The translations under genes were made by a program, and so were the position numbers. The notes under the pieces were generated by a model. It was not told the DNA's origin. It saw only the letters and a program-made list of their open reading frames with translations, and did not search any database. Shown here in pieces: positions 1 to 9,363 of a DNA stretch of 64,000 nucleotides (the first letter of the stretch is position 1; each line of letters opens with the position of its first letter). This DNA comes from OCS116 sp051531935 (GTDB lineage Bacteria; Pseudomonadota; Alphaproteobacteria; Rhizobiales; OSC116), in assembly GCA_051531935.1 (NCBI GenBank), contig JAOPTR010000005.1, positions 1-64,000 of the forward strand, given 5' to 3'.

Positions 1-1
1 T

Positions 2-213
2 CGCCGAAGAGATGGCTCAACCCTTTTCCCACGCCATCCCCAAATTCAAACTCTCGCATCCACACAACGTGCTAGTCGGTGAGCGCGAAAGATGACGTTC
101 GAAGCCGCGGCCTTCTAACGCGCGGTGGCTAGCGTAGTGAGCGTAAGCGATTTGAGCGAGCGCGCCCGAGCGTAGCGACAAAGTGCCCTTGGGGTGCAAG
201 TGCTAACAGGGAG
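2..213 (+). repeat. Dispersed intergenic repeat A, copy 1
   Basis: This GC-richer stretch downstream of aroA is repeated in the same orientation near 48.2 kb. Both copies share the block reading gcatccacacaacgtg, then gatgacgttcgaagcc, then gcgcggtggctagcgtag, and both end in gtgctaacagggag. Copy 1 carries about 35 extra bases before that end. A 60-codon open frame lies on the minus strand here, but it is part of the repeat and has no recognisable protein features. The window begins inside or at the edge of the element, so its left border is unknown. Confidence 0.85.
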
Positions 214-247
214 CTTTGCGGGCAGTGCTGTCTTTTTGTCTTGGTGT

Positions 248-1531
248 TTAGTCAACCACCACGGTTTCAAGCCCAATGCCTGCCATGGCTTCCCAGAAAG
301 TGGGGAAAGTTTTGTCTACGCATTTTGGGTTTTCTATTGTGATGCCATCTAATTTTATGCCTGCAAGTGCAAAGCTCATGGCTATGCGGTGATCGCGATG
401 GGTTTTGATGAAGCTTTCTGCATTATCAGATTGTAAACTGGCGTTGCTATGCACGACTAGATCATCACCCTCTACAGTTGCCAGACCATCTTTAATGGCG
501 TTGAGACCTGCGGCAACGACTGCGATGCGATCGCACTCTTTAACTCGTAAATTAGCAATGCCTACAAAGCGCACGGGCGTATTGTTAAACGCCGCCACAA
601 CAGCCAAAGCTGGTACAGCATCTTGCATTTGTTCGCCATCAATAATATTTGGCATATTGGGGAACATATCAAACAAAGCTTTTGACTTTGCATCGGGCTG
701 CGCAGTTGATTCAATGTCTGTATTATCGGCCATAACCGATTGTTCGGACAATGCGTTTGCACCCCATACATAAGTGCATGATGAATAATCGGGCTCAACA
801 ACATAGGTGCTGCGGCCATATTGGCCTGCATCGACTTGCCAAGAATTTACGCTGTTAGACGTTACTTTTGCACCAAATTCTTGCATCATTTTTGAGGTGA
901 TTTCGACATAGCCAAAACCGCCAATTTTAACATTGCCTGACAGTGAAATTGTTAATCCGCTTTTAAGCTTCGGAGCGATCATCATCAATGCCGAAACATA
1001 TTGACTTGAAAGACCACCATCAATTTCGATTTCGGATTTTAAAGGTGCATCGGGGTTGCCATGAATGATCACTGGTGGGCAACCTGTTGCACTGTTGGCT
1101 TTAACGCCAAGCTCGTTAAGTGCATTAATAAGCGGTTGGATGGGGCGTTTTTGCATGTCCTCATCGCCATTTAGCACAACTTCGCCAGTGGCCAAAGCCG
1201 CGGCTGCGGTTAAAAACCTTGCGGCTGTGCCTGCATTGCCAACAAAAAGTGGTTCGGAGGGTGCTTTAAGCGTTCCCTCACTTTTAATGGTGATTTTAAT
1301 GGGGTTAAGTTCGCTGATTTGTACGCCCATTTTGCGTAAAGAAGCGGCCATGTAAATTGTATCGTCACTCACCAAACAGCCCATTAATTCCGTGGTGCCA
1401 TTAGATAAGGCAGCCAGCAATAACGCGCGGTTAGATAAAGATTTAGAGCCTGATACGGGTACCAAGCCATGAATTGGAGATGTGGGACGAACAATTTTTA
1501 CAGCATGGGTTTCATCTGTAATATTTGTCAA
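248..1531 (-). CDS. aroA: 3-phosphoshikimate 1-carboxyvinyltransferase (EPSP synthase)
   Basis: EPSP synthase transfers the enolpyruvyl group of PEP to shikimate-3-phosphate, the sixth step of the shikimate pathway in the cytoplasm. The 427-residue length is normal. Visible family motifs are GSKSLSNRALLLAAL (residues 28-42, with the substrate Lys30), GNAGTAARFL (98-107), the RVKECDRI signature near 340 and DHRIAMSFALAG near 385. The start is a TTG; no in-frame ATG fits before the first conserved strand and the upstream Shine-Dalgarno sequence is weak, so the exact start is uncertain. It stands alone on the minus strand, with repeat A just beyond its stop codon. The NAGTAAR loop resembles ordinary class I enzymes; glyphosate sensitivity cannot be judged from this. 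Confidence 0.97.
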   Translation of the reverse strand: MTNITDETHAVKIVRPTSPIHGLVPVSGSKSLSNRALLLAALSNGTTELMGCLVSDDTIYMAASLRKMGVQISELNPIKITIKSEGTLKAPSEPLFVGNAGTAARFLTAAAALATGEVVLNGDEDMQKRPIQPLINALNELGVKANSATGCPPVIIHGNPDAPLKSEIEIDGGLSSQYVSALMMIAPKLKSGLTISLSGNVKIGGFGYVEITSKMMQEFGAKVTSNSVNSWQVDAGQYGRSTYVVEPDYSSCTYVWGANALSEQSVMADNTDIESTAQPDAKSKALFDMFPNMPNIIDGEQMQDAVPALAVVAAFNNTPVRFVGIANLRVKECDRIAVVAAGLNAIKDGLATVEGDDLVVHSNASLQSDNAESFIKTHRDHRIAMSFALAGIKLDGITIENPKCVDKTFPTFWEAMAGIGLETVVVD

Positions 1532-1626
1532 TTTTAAAAGTCTTTTCAGTTTTCCTGATAATCAGGCGGTTAGGCAATTGGCCTTAAATTACTTAATCTA
1601 AGGCCAAAAGTCAAATTCGAAATACA

Positions 1627-2493
1627 TTACTTTTTATTGGCAGTGAAACCAAAATTGGTTTCGAACTTGGCTGTGGTAAATTTACCCACGCCAGCAGCCT
1701 GATTTGATTTATCGCCATAAAAGCCACCTTTAACCGCGCCAGATTCAACTGCAACTTGCACGCCATTTTCGGTTGTCAGGATTTCGGTTGTGAATTTTCC
1801 ATCTGCTATTTTGCCGTTCACCAACTGAACCACGTTAGAGATTGGGACTTCATTATTGTTGTTTTGTTGGTCTTGACTGCGGATATTGTTAATTTCGCCA
1901 GTGATGGTTTGTTTGCCGATGCTAAAATCGGTCGACAGATTTATATCGCCATATAACCAAAATTGATCGTTAGTTTGGCGGTTAACTGTATACCCTTCGG
2001 CACGGCCTTGGTAAAGTGAGGTTTTGGTATCTGGTGCAACTTGGCTAATGGTACCAAATACCGAATAACCTAAATTTCGGCTATTATTGGCAACATCATC
2101 TACATTCAAGAACCACAGGTTGACATCTTTGGTTGTGTGATTGTGGAATTTCTCGAAATTTCGTTTTGAGGAATTTTGCAGATAGACAGTTAAATCACCA
2201 TGTTTTTTAGAATAGAGATTATTATCATTTGCCATCAAATCGGCCTTGGAAAAACTGTATGTTTTACCATTTTTAACAAATTCTAACATGCCATTTGTTT
2301 TTTCGGTAAGAGAGACTTCTTCAAAATTCGAAACTTGGGTAGAATTAGCACCATCGCGGGTGATATTGGCTTGTTGTGAGGTAAGTTTAAGTGGCGGCTC
2401 AACATAGATAGTGCCACTAGCCATTAGGCTGGCCACGGCTGCACCGATGAGAGTTGTTTTTGCTAGAGTGTTTATAAAATAATGAACTGTCAT
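1627..2493 (-). CDS. Secreted TbpB/hemophilin-like beta-barrel protein
   Basis: The 288-residue product starts with a Sec signal peptide (hydrophobic segment about residues 10-27), followed by a beta-rich, Asn/Thr-rich body. The C-terminus reads GGFYGDKSNQAAGVGKF, the pattern that closes the eight-stranded barrel of the transferrin-binding-protein-B C-lobe family (TbpB B/D domain) found in Slam-dependent surface lipoproteins and hemophilins. There is no lipobox cysteine after the signal peptide, so the protein is probably periplasmic or released rather than lipid-anchored, as hemophilin is. A GGGGAC Shine-Dalgarno sequence precedes the ATG. No Slam translocon, TonB receptor or iron gene lies nearby. 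The domain assignment rests on the C-terminal motif; ligand and export route are unknown. Confidence 0.6.
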   Translation of the reverse strand: MTVHYFINTLAKTTLIGAAVASLMASGTIYVEPPLKLTSQQANITRDGANSTQVSNFEEVSLTEKTNGMLEFVKNGKTYSFSKADLMANDNNLYSKKHGDLTVYLQNSSKRNFEKFHNHTTKDVNLWFLNVDDVANNSRNLGYSVFGTISQVAPDTKTSLYQGRAEGYTVNRQTNDQFWLYGDINLSTDFSIGKQTITGEINNIRSQDQQNNNNEVPISNVVQLVNGKIADGKFTTEILTTENGVQVAVESGAVKGGFYGDKSNQAAGVGKFTTAKFETNFGFTANKK

Positions 2494-2569
2494 AAAAATG
2501 TCCCCGCTTTAATGAATCAAAATACATTCAATTCATTAAAGCCAAATACAAAAATATGTGCAACCAAAT

Positions 2570-4072
2570 TCAGCCTTGAATTGATTTAATTTCGGCTAAT
2601 ATATTTGAATAAAACAATGCAAAACTCTTGGCATATTCTTTATTCACTATGAGCTGTGTAGTTCCTAAGATTTTTAATGCTTTTCCTACATGTTCTTTGG
2701 CATCATTTAGATTGCCTTTTTGTTGGTTCACTTTTGCCCAATCTACATATGCTTGCGCAAGCCCGTTACTTGAAATAACCCAACTAAGTGGCATTCTTTC
2801 ATAAGTTCTTTCTTCCAAGGCATACTGAATTGCTTCTACGGATCTTTCCATGGTTTCATTATCATTGTTAATGCTACCCAACTTAGATAATGCCAAGCCT
2901 AAGTTATTTTGAGAAGCTGCCCAATATATTGGCAGTTCGGCTCTTGGAAAATCATCTATCGCTTGTTCGTAAGCTTCTATTGATTTTTTGAGCAAAATGC
3001 CATTTTCGCTTACGTTGCCAAGCAAATATGTTGCATTTCCCAAGTTATGTTGCATTCTTGCCAATTGCAGAAATTCATCGTCAATATCGGCGCGGTCGAT
3101 AGCATCTAGCATAACCTTTATACCATTACGCATTCTTCTGCGATCATTTTTAAGACGCCCCAATTGTTGCAAAGTGCTACCAATATCATTTTTTATTTTG
3201 CCCCATGCAGGTGAATTATTTGAAGTTTTTGATAATGATTTTTCAAATTGTTTACTCGCAGTTCTCATTAAGCCCGCATCATTTGTAAGATTAGCTAATT
3301 CGCTTTGGGCGCAACCCAAGTTCGAATAAATAAAATTAGAATTTTGGCCTTTGGTGGCTTTCCTATAATATTTAGCGGCTGCTTTAAATTTTGTTTTGCT
3401 ACCTGTCATTACAGCTATTTGATGGTTTACATGACCGATGGTATTATAAATTGCGACCGCGGTGTGGCTCAATTTATCCTCGGCTGAAGATGAACTTTGT
3501 GTACGAACAGGAGTAAACTTAACATCCGCCAATTTAATTGCCTCGACTGCTCTGTCTAGAACTGGTTTCGCATCGTTAAGAATTGTTGGGTCTTGTTTAA
3601 CCTCTCCAAGTAACAAGTGGACATTACCGATATCTAAAAGTATTTTGGCATTGACTAATGCCCTAGAGGGACCTTTTTTAGGTTTATCTAACAGGCCATT
3701 AAGGGTTTTGAGATCTTTTTCTAGTGAATTTGGCGCGTCATATTTACTTTGGTAGTTATAAAAATTTGTCAGTGCACAAAAATAATAATTATTATTTGAC
3801 GCAATTTCAACGCCACCATATTTGAATTTTCTATTTTTTTTGTGGCCATGTTCGATGACATTCCGAGTTTGTGCTTCGGAATATAAAATTGATGCTCTGA
3901 TTGAATGGCCATTCAAATCATTTCCCGAAAGGCTTGTCAGAACTGCGCTTTTTTTACTCAATTGGCTTAATATTGGGTAAGCAAAAAAAACGATTACAAA
4001 AACAGAGATAGCAACAACAATGGATAGGGCTGTTTTTCCCAATCCATTCAAATCATCAATAAATTTAAACAT
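2570..4072 (-). CDS. Membrane-anchored TPR-repeat protein
   Basis: The 500-residue protein has one N-terminal transmembrane helix (about residues 13-35) and a long helical remainder made of tetratricopeptide-like units. Recurrent motifs include NNLGLALSKLGSINND, HNLGNATYLLGNVSENG and NDIGSTLQQLGRLKND, each pairing a conserved Asn-Leu-Gly helix with a following helix at about 45-50 residue spacing. Such repeats normally mediate protein-protein contacts; the anchor suggests that the repeat domain sits on one face of the inner membrane. It is monocistronic, with 76 bp separating it from the TbpB-like gene. No catalytic domain is visible and no specific function can be assigned. Confidence 0.75.
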   Translation of the reverse strand: MFKFIDDLNGLGKTALSIVVAISVFVIVFFAYPILSQLSKKSAVLTSLSGNDLNGHSIRASILYSEAQTRNVIEHGHKKNRKFKYGGVEIASNNNYYFCALTNFYNYQSKYDAPNSLEKDLKTLNGLLDKPKKGPSRALVNAKILLDIGNVHLLLGEVKQDPTILNDAKPVLDRAVEAIKLADVKFTPVRTQSSSSAEDKLSHTAVAIYNTIGHVNHQIAVMTGSKTKFKAAAKYYRKATKGQNSNFIYSNLGCAQSELANLTNDAGLMRTASKQFEKSLSKTSNNSPAWGKIKNDIGSTLQQLGRLKNDRRRMRNGIKVMLDAIDRADIDDEFLQLARMQHNLGNATYLLGNVSENGILLKKSIEAYEQAIDDFPRAELPIYWAASQNNLGLALSKLGSINNDNETMERSVEAIQYALEERTYERMPLSWVISSNGLAQAYVDWAKVNQQKGNLNDAKEHVGKALKILGTTQLIVNKEYAKSFALFYSNILAEIKSIQG

Positions 4073-4153
4073 AAAATCTCAAGTAGTTATTATTCATTAG
4101 TAGTATAAACTTTATAAAACTCAATAATTACAAAGATGTTTAAAATTTGAGAC

Positions 4154-4190
4154 AAAAAAAACCATCAACAACTAGAGTCATTGATGGTTT
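4154..4190 (-). terminator. Rho-independent terminator of pyc
   Basis: On the minus strand AACCATCAA pairs with TTGATGGTT around a 12-nt loop and is followed by a run of eight U residues, 20 bp past the pyc stop codon. Confidence 0.85.
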
Positions 4191-4210
4191 AAATTTAGTA
4201 TAAAAATTTC

Positions 4211-7200
4211 TTAAGCAGAAATTTCGATAATCACCACAAGGTCGTGAGCTTCTACTCGTTTGCCGGCGGGGAGGATGATTTCTGAGATTTTACCATCGAC
4301 TTCGGCATAGACTGCGGTTTCCATTTTCATGGCTTCCATGACAAATAGACGATCGCCTTTTTTGATGCTATCACCGACATTAACTGCGAAGTTAGCCACC
4401 AAACCTGGCATTGGCGCGCCGACATGGCCTGCATTGCTGCTATCGGCTTTTACGGTTTTATGCACATCGCCAATAAGTGCTGCATCTTCTATACGCACTG
4501 TACGCGGTTGGCCGTTAAGCTCGAAGAATACTTTACGCATACCATCTTCATCGACATCGCCGAGGGCTAAATATCTGATAATCAGGGTTTTGCCACGTTC
4601 CATCTCGACCGAAACCTCACGACCAGATTCGATGCCGTAAAAGAACACATCTGTTGGCAATACGCTTACATCGCCATAATCCTTGCGACGTGCCATATAT
4701 TCTTTAAACACTTGCGGATACATAAGATGTGAGGCTAGCTCGGCATCGCTAATTTTATAATCGACTAATTCCTCGACCATTTTGCGTTCGGCTTCTAGAT
4801 CGACCGAAGAAAGTGATGCACCTGGGCGCTGGGTGAGTGGTTTTTCACCTTTAAGCACTTTGGCTTGCAATGCTTTTGGAAAACCGCCTACTGGTTGGCC
4901 TAAATCGCCTTTGAAAAATTCTATAACGGATGCAGGGAATGCAATGTCATGATCGGGGTCTTCGACTTGCTCTACAGATAACTCACTGGTCATCATATAA
5001 AGTGCCATGTCGCCAACCACTTTTGAGCTTGGTGTTACTTTGACAATATTGCCAAACATCTTATTAACATCGGCATATGTTTTTGCAACCAAAGGCCATT
5101 TTTGCTCGAGGCCTAAACCACGTGCTTGTTCTTTAAGGTTGGTATATTGTCCACCTGGCATTTCATGTTTGTAAACATCTGATGCACCAGATTTAATGCC
5201 CGCTTCAAAGCCAGCATAATGACGGCGCACATCTTCCCAATAATTATTAATAGTGATGAGGCTTTCATCATCCAAACCAGTTGGGCGGCCACCATGTTTT
5301 AGTGCATTATGAATTGAGCCTAAATTAGGCTGACTTGTGAGGCCTGACATAACATCAAATGCGACATCGACAGCATCGACACCTGCATCTACTGCGGCCA
5401 ATACGCTTGAGGCGGAAATGCCACTTGTATCATGCGTATGGAAATGCAGTGGCAAACCAATTTCTTGTTTAAGTGTGCTTACCAACAAGCGGGCTGCATC
5501 GGGCTTAACCAAACCTGCCATGTCTTTAATGGCAATAATATGTGCGCCAGCGGCTTCGAGCTGTTTCGCCATATCTACATAATAAGACAATGTGTATTTA
5601 TCTTCATTCGGGTTGGTTAGATCGCCAGAATAGCAGATTGCGGCTTCGCAAATTTTGCCGCTGTCAATAACGGCATCCATTGCCACGCGCATATTTTCAA
5701 CCCAGTTAAGGCTATCGAATACACGGAAAACATCGACACCTTCTTGTGCCGCTTGTTTGACAAAATACTTAACCACATTATCGGGGTAGTTTTTATATCC
5801 AACACCATTGCTCGCACGCAATAACATTTGTAGCATTACATTTGGCACAGCTTCACTGAGGTCATTCAGGCGTTTCCACGGGCATTCACTTAAAAAACGC
5901 ATGGCCACATCGAAAGTGGCACCGCCCCAACATTCTAGCGAGAATAAATCGGGCAGATGTTCGGCATAATAAGGCGCGATGGCGGTAATGTCTTTTGAAC
6001 GCATACGTGTAGCGAACAAGCTTTGATGAGCATCACGCATGGTTGTATCGGTAATCAGGGTATTTTTTTGTGCCAACATCCATTTAGATACGGCTTCGGC
6101 ACCTTGAGATTTTAGCAGGCTTTTAGTTCCGTCTTTTAATTGTGCGCTGCGGGTGCTGCGGGGCACTTTAATGGCGGGTGGGTTGTTTGGCACTGGGCGG
6201 CCTTTGACCTCCTCATTACCATTAACAATAACGTTGCCCATAAAGTTAAGCAGGCGTGTTGCACGGTCGCGTCTATTTGGGAAATCAAATAATTCTGGTG
6301 TTTGGTCAATAAATCTTGTTGTGTAATTGCCTGTCGCGAAATCTTCATGATTGATGAGTTTTTCGAGGAATTGCAAATTGGTTGACACGCCACGAATACG
6401 AAATTCGCGCAAGGCTCTATCCATACGACGGATGGTTTCGCGCGGGGTTGCGCCCCATGCGGTTACTTTTTCGAGCATGCTATCGTAGAATGGGGTAATA
6501 ACTGCGCCTGAAAACGCGGTACCGCCATCTAAGCGAATGCCAAAACCTGTAGCGCCACGATAAGCCGTGATGCGGCCATAATCTGGCACAAAATTTTCTA
6601 ATGGGTCTTCTGTTGTGAGGCGGCATTGAAGCGCATGACCGTGCAACTTAATTTCATTTTGTTCTGGCACGCCAGTTTCTTTAACTTTACCAACATGACC
6701 GCCTTGGGCGATGCGAATTTGGGCTTTTACAATGTCGATACCTGTCACTTCTTCGGTGACTGTATGCTCCACTTGCACACGCGGGTTCACTTCGATGAAG
6801 TAGAAATTACCATCATCAACATCCCACAAAAACTCAACTGTACCTGCGTTTTCATAGCCTGCGCTTTTCATCAATTGATGGGCGGACATACAAATTTCGT
6901 TACGTTCGTCTTCATTCAAATAAGGTGCAGGGGCGCGCTCTACAACTTTTTGGTTTCGGCGTTGCATTGAACATTCGCGTTCAAACAAATGTACCACATT
7001 GCCATAATGATCGGCAAGGATTTGCACTTCGATATGGCGGGCGCGGCGAATGAGTTTTTCTAAATAGACTTCGTCATTACCAAATGCAGCTTTGGATTCG
7101 CGCTTACCTGATGCCACTTGGGCTTGCAATTCACTGGCATTCTCGATAACCCGCATACCACGGCCACCACCGCCCCATGAGGCTTTAAGCATAAGTGGGT

Positions 7201-7672
7201 AGCCAACTTTTTCGGCCATTTCGGATACGAGTTCGATGGCTTCTGGCAAGGGGCCTGTGGCTGGTACTGTTGGCACACCAGCTTCATCGGCCACTTTACG
7301 GGCTGAAACTTTGTTGCCGAATTTTTTCATAATATCGGTTGAAGGGCCGATGAATTTAATGCCTGCATCTTCACAAGCTTTTACAAAATCTGGGTTTTCG
7401 GATAGGAAACCATAGCCTGGATGAATGGCATCGACGCCAGATTCTAGGGCAATGCGGATGATGTCATCTATATCGAGATATGCTTGCACGGGGCGTTTAC
7501 CCTCGCCAACCAAATAGCTTTCATCGGCTTTAAAGCGATGCAGAGCAAACCTATCTTCGTGCGAATAAATGGCAACGGTTTTGATGCCCAATTCGGTTGC
7601 AGCGCGGCAAATACGGATGGCGATTTCGCTACGGTTAGCTACCAATAGCTTAGTGAAAGGCTTTACAGACAT
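4211..7672 (-). CDS. pyc: Pyruvate carboxylase
   Basis: A single-chain biotin enzyme that carboxylates pyruvate to oxaloacetate using ATP and bicarbonate, refilling the TCA cycle. The 1153-residue length is typical. The biotin carboxylase domain occupies about residues 1-460 (KLLVANRSEIAIRICRAA at the start, glycine loop GGGGRGMRV, HIEVQILAD). The carboxyltransferase domain follows (ITDTTMRDAHQSLFATRMR at about 545, KDMAGLVKP, HFHTHDTSG). The C-terminal biotinyl domain carries EAMKMET with the biotin acceptor at Lys1116. The ATG has a GGAGAG ribosome-binding site. The gene is monocistronic, with its own terminator and a palindromic hairpin in its leader. No PEP carboxylase or PEPCK gene is visible in this window. 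Confidence 0.98.
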   Translation of the reverse strand: MSVKPFTKLLVANRSEIAIRICRAATELGIKTVAIYSHEDRFALHRFKADESYLVGEGKRPVQAYLDIDDIIRIALESGVDAIHPGYGFLSENPDFVKACEDAGIKFIGPSTDIMKKFGNKVSARKVADEAGVPTVPATGPLPEAIELVSEMAEKVGYPLMLKASWGGGGRGMRVIENASELQAQVASGKRESKAAFGNDEVYLEKLIRRARHIEVQILADHYGNVVHLFERECSMQRRNQKVVERAPAPYLNEDERNEICMSAHQLMKSAGYENAGTVEFLWDVDDGNFYFIEVNPRVQVEHTVTEEVTGIDIVKAQIRIAQGGHVGKVKETGVPEQNEIKLHGHALQCRLTTEDPLENFVPDYGRITAYRGATGFGIRLDGGTAFSGAVITPFYDSMLEKVTAWGATPRETIRRMDRALREFRIRGVSTNLQFLEKLINHEDFATGNYTTRFIDQTPELFDFPNRRDRATRLLNFMGNVIVNGNEEVKGRPVPNNPPAIKVPRSTRSAQLKDGTKSLLKSQGAEAVSKWMLAQKNTLITDTTMRDAHQSLFATRMRSKDITAIAPYYAEHLPDLFSLECWGGATFDVAMRFLSECPWKRLNDLSEAVPNVMLQMLLRASNGVGYKNYPDNVVKYFVKQAAQEGVDVFRVFDSLNWVENMRVAMDAVIDSGKICEAAICYSGDLTNPNEDKYTLSYYVDMAKQLEAAGAHIIAIKDMAGLVKPDAARLLVSTLKQEIGLPLHFHTHDTSGISASSVLAAVDAGVDAVDVAFDVMSGLTSQPNLGSIHNALKHGGRPTGLDDESLITINNYWEDVRRHYAGFEAGIKSGASDVYKHEMPGGQYTNLKEQARGLGLEQKWPLVAKTYADVNKMFGNIVKVTPSSKVVGDMALYMMTSELSVEQVEDPDHDIAFPASVIEFFKGDLGQPVGGFPKALQAKVLKGEKPLTQRPGASLSSVDLEAERKMVEELVDYKISDAELASHLMYPQVFKEYMARRKDYGDVSVLPTDVFFYGIESGREVSVEMERGKTLIIRYLALGDVDEDGMRKVFFELNGQPRTVRIEDAALIGDVHKTVKADSSNAGHVGAPMPGLVANFAVNVGDSIKKGDRLFVMEAMKMETAVYAEVDGKISEIILPAGKRVEAHDLVVIIEISA

Positions 7673-7723
7673 AGGCTCTCCATTCCGCCAAGATATATTG
7701 ACGGTTAGTGTTTAGGTATCGCT

Positions 7724-7743
7724 CAGTTAAACGAATTTAACTG
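7724..7743 (-). promoter_or_regulatory. 8-bp UUCG hairpin in the pyc 5' leader
   Basis: The leader of pyc contains CAGTTAAA-TTCG-TTTAACTG, a perfect 8-bp stem closed by a UUCG tetraloop, 51-71 nt upstream of the ATG. Its stem sequence is the same as that of the hairpin in front of leuA (17032-17053). It could act as a structural element or as a palindromic DNA-binding site; neither is established. Confidence 0.4.
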
Positions 7744-7872
7744 GCAAAACGGATTGCACCTGAACTCATTAAACATGGGGTCTAAAAAGTTTTCTCCTCA
7801 AGCAATCGTAATGTGCAAAATACCGACTAGAATGGCAAGCTATATTATTTATTTATGGTTTCTAGCAAAAAG

Positions 7873-8526
7873 TTATGCCCATTTTACAGGAATTGGTATT
7901 GCTTGGTTTTCAGATGGTTCAATTTTTTCAAAAGCTTGCGCGGTTTTATGGCTGGTTGGGTTGACCCATATGGCATCCCACCCTGCACCCATTGCGCCTT
8001 GATAGTCGTTCACCTTACCATCACCGATGAATAGACAATTTTCTGCCTCGACATTCATAATTTGCGCAACTTTATCGAAACAGCTTTTGTTGGGTTTGTT
8101 GATGGCTAAAACCTCGTCTCCACTAGCGAAGGTTTTATTGAAATATTTATCAATACCCAATTGCTCTATAACCGCATGTTGCATGAAAGATGGCCCATTG
8201 GTGATGAGCACGAGCTTATGGCCGTTTTGCTTGAGATCTTTTAACATAGGCAGGACACCATTAAACAATTGTTGTTCTTGCGCCCAAAGGTTTGAAAAAT
8301 TTAAAAGATGTTCATCGGCCTCAGCTTGGGTGGCTTTGGGGAATATGGCCTGAATGGCCTCAATGCCTGTGCGTGCGCCATCGGCCATGATTGCCGATGC
8401 CCATACATCACGCACTTCTGCCAGTTCCAAACCAAAAGCCAATTGGAAAACTTGTTCAAAATTAGTTTTTGGGTGGCATAATGTGCCATCCATATCGAAC
8501 CCAATGAGTTTATAGTTTTTCATCAT
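7873..8526 (-). CDS. HAD-superfamily hydrolase (phosphatase-like)
   Basis: A 217-residue soluble haloacid-dehalogenase-fold protein. All four HAD motifs are visible: DMDGTL (nucleophile Asp11, acid/base Asp13), LITNG (motif II Thr), the Lys in NKPNKSCF (motif III) and FIGDGKVNDYQGA (motif IV acidic pair). An alpha-helical C1 cap lies between motifs I and II. Members of this shape (PGPase/YjjG-like) dephosphorylate small metabolites, commonly nucleotides or phosphoglycolate, but the substrate cannot be inferred. It starts 17 nt after the polysaccharide lyase gene and is probably the last gene of a NagZ-lyase-HAD transcript. Confidence 0.88.
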   Translation of the reverse strand: MMKNYKLIGFDMDGTLCHPKTNFEQVFQLAFGLELAEVRDVWASAIMADGARTGIEAIQAIFPKATQAEADEHLLNFSNLWAQEQQLFNGVLPMLKDLKQNGHKLVLITNGPSFMQHAVIEQLGIDKYFNKTFASGDEVLAINKPNKSCFDKVAQIMNVEAENCLFIGDGKVNDYQGAMGAGWDAIWVNPTSHKTAQAFEKIEPSENQAIPIPVKWA

Positions 8527-8543
8527 CTCTTTATCTCAATTTT

Positions 8544-9347
8544 TTATTTTGGAGCTATGTCTTGGCGTGTTTTTCCGCGCCTGACTTCATCAAAATATAC
8601 AATTTGGGTTGGTGCTTTTTTTCGACCCGTGGCTTTTTGCCAACGCTTTAAGTAGGAGCGGTAAATGCCAAATTTGAAATAGACCGATTTACCGCTAGAT
8701 TTTGTAGCGCCTGACCAGTCATAACTTGGTTTTTGACTGGCATTAAGATAAATTTTGAAAAATCCGTCGGCTTTATCGCTCCAATTAACATGCACGGCAA
8801 TGTCATTCCACCGCCCTCGCAATTGGGCATCACTTAGCAGCTTGGTGTAGTTTTTGCCTTGTAAATTATTTATCAAATTATGCCCAAGATGATTGTCTAT
8901 CCATAGGCCGCCATTTTTGTTTTGGAACATCCAAGCTGGCCGCCCTGACACTTGATGAAATTGCCCCAAAGCGGTTTTTGTTGGATAAATGTTGGGGAAA
9001 TCTTTGGGGATATAAATAGACCATCCCATCCAATATTCGCCCTCTCCCATTATATATTTTTGACTGCCGCTTGATAATTCATGCCTTTCACGGTCACGAT
9101 CGCAATCGCTTGCCCGTGAATGATAGCCACAATCGCCAGCGCGCACTTCAAACCTTAATGATTGCTCGCCTGACCTGACGGGTTCGCCATTATTTTTATG
9201 GACTAGCTGATAGCCGTGTTTTTTATAGTCTCGACTAAGACTTTTTTTAAATTCCCACCCAGAGGCGACATCGATGGGCAGTTTTTCAAATGCTGCTGTA
9301 TAGCTGATAGAAACCAGTGTAAAAAATATAGCGAATACATATCTCAT
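8544..9347 (-). CDS. Secreted polysaccharide lyase (heparin-lyase-I-like fold)
   Basis: The 267-residue product has an N-terminal signal peptide (about residues 1-19) and then a beta-jelly-roll sequence typical of the Polysacc_lyase family (PF14099; PL7/PL20-like): RSGEQSLRFEVRAGDC, GEYWMGWSIYIP, GGLWIDNHLG, GRWNDIAVHVNWS and a closing KFGIYRSYL. The repeated VHVNWS / KFGIYRS strands are the hallmark of this group. A basic cluster, DCDRDRERHE, lies near residue 80. Such enzymes cleave uronic-acid polysaccharides by beta-elimination in the periplasm or outside the cell. I chose the second ATG because AAGGA sits at the right distance before it. It lies between nagZ-like and HAD genes, 16-17 nt from each. 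Confidence 0.8.
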   Translation of the reverse strand: MRYVFAIFFTLVSISYTAAFEKLPIDVASGWEFKKSLSRDYKKHGYQLVHKNNGEPVRSGEQSLRFEVRAGDCGYHSRASDCDRDRERHELSSGSQKYIMGEGEYWMGWSIYIPKDFPNIYPTKTALGQFHQVSGRPAWMFQNKNGGLWIDNHLGHNLINNLQGKNYTKLLSDAQLRGRWNDIAVHVNWSDKADGFFKIYLNASQKPSYDWSGATKSSGKSVYFKFGIYRSYLKRWQKATGRKKAPTQIVYFDEVRRGKTRQDIAPK

Positions 9348-9363
9348 GAGCATTCCTTACAAT

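Noticed and set aside
17..199. 60-codon ORF at the window start (minus strand)
   Set aside because: It lies wholly within repeat A, has no SD or domain, and the matching frame in copy 2 is changed and broken; treated as part of the repeat.
7754..8002. 82-codon plus-strand ORF between pyc and the HAD gene
   Set aside because: It runs antisense into the HAD gene end, has no SD and looks like a shadow frame.
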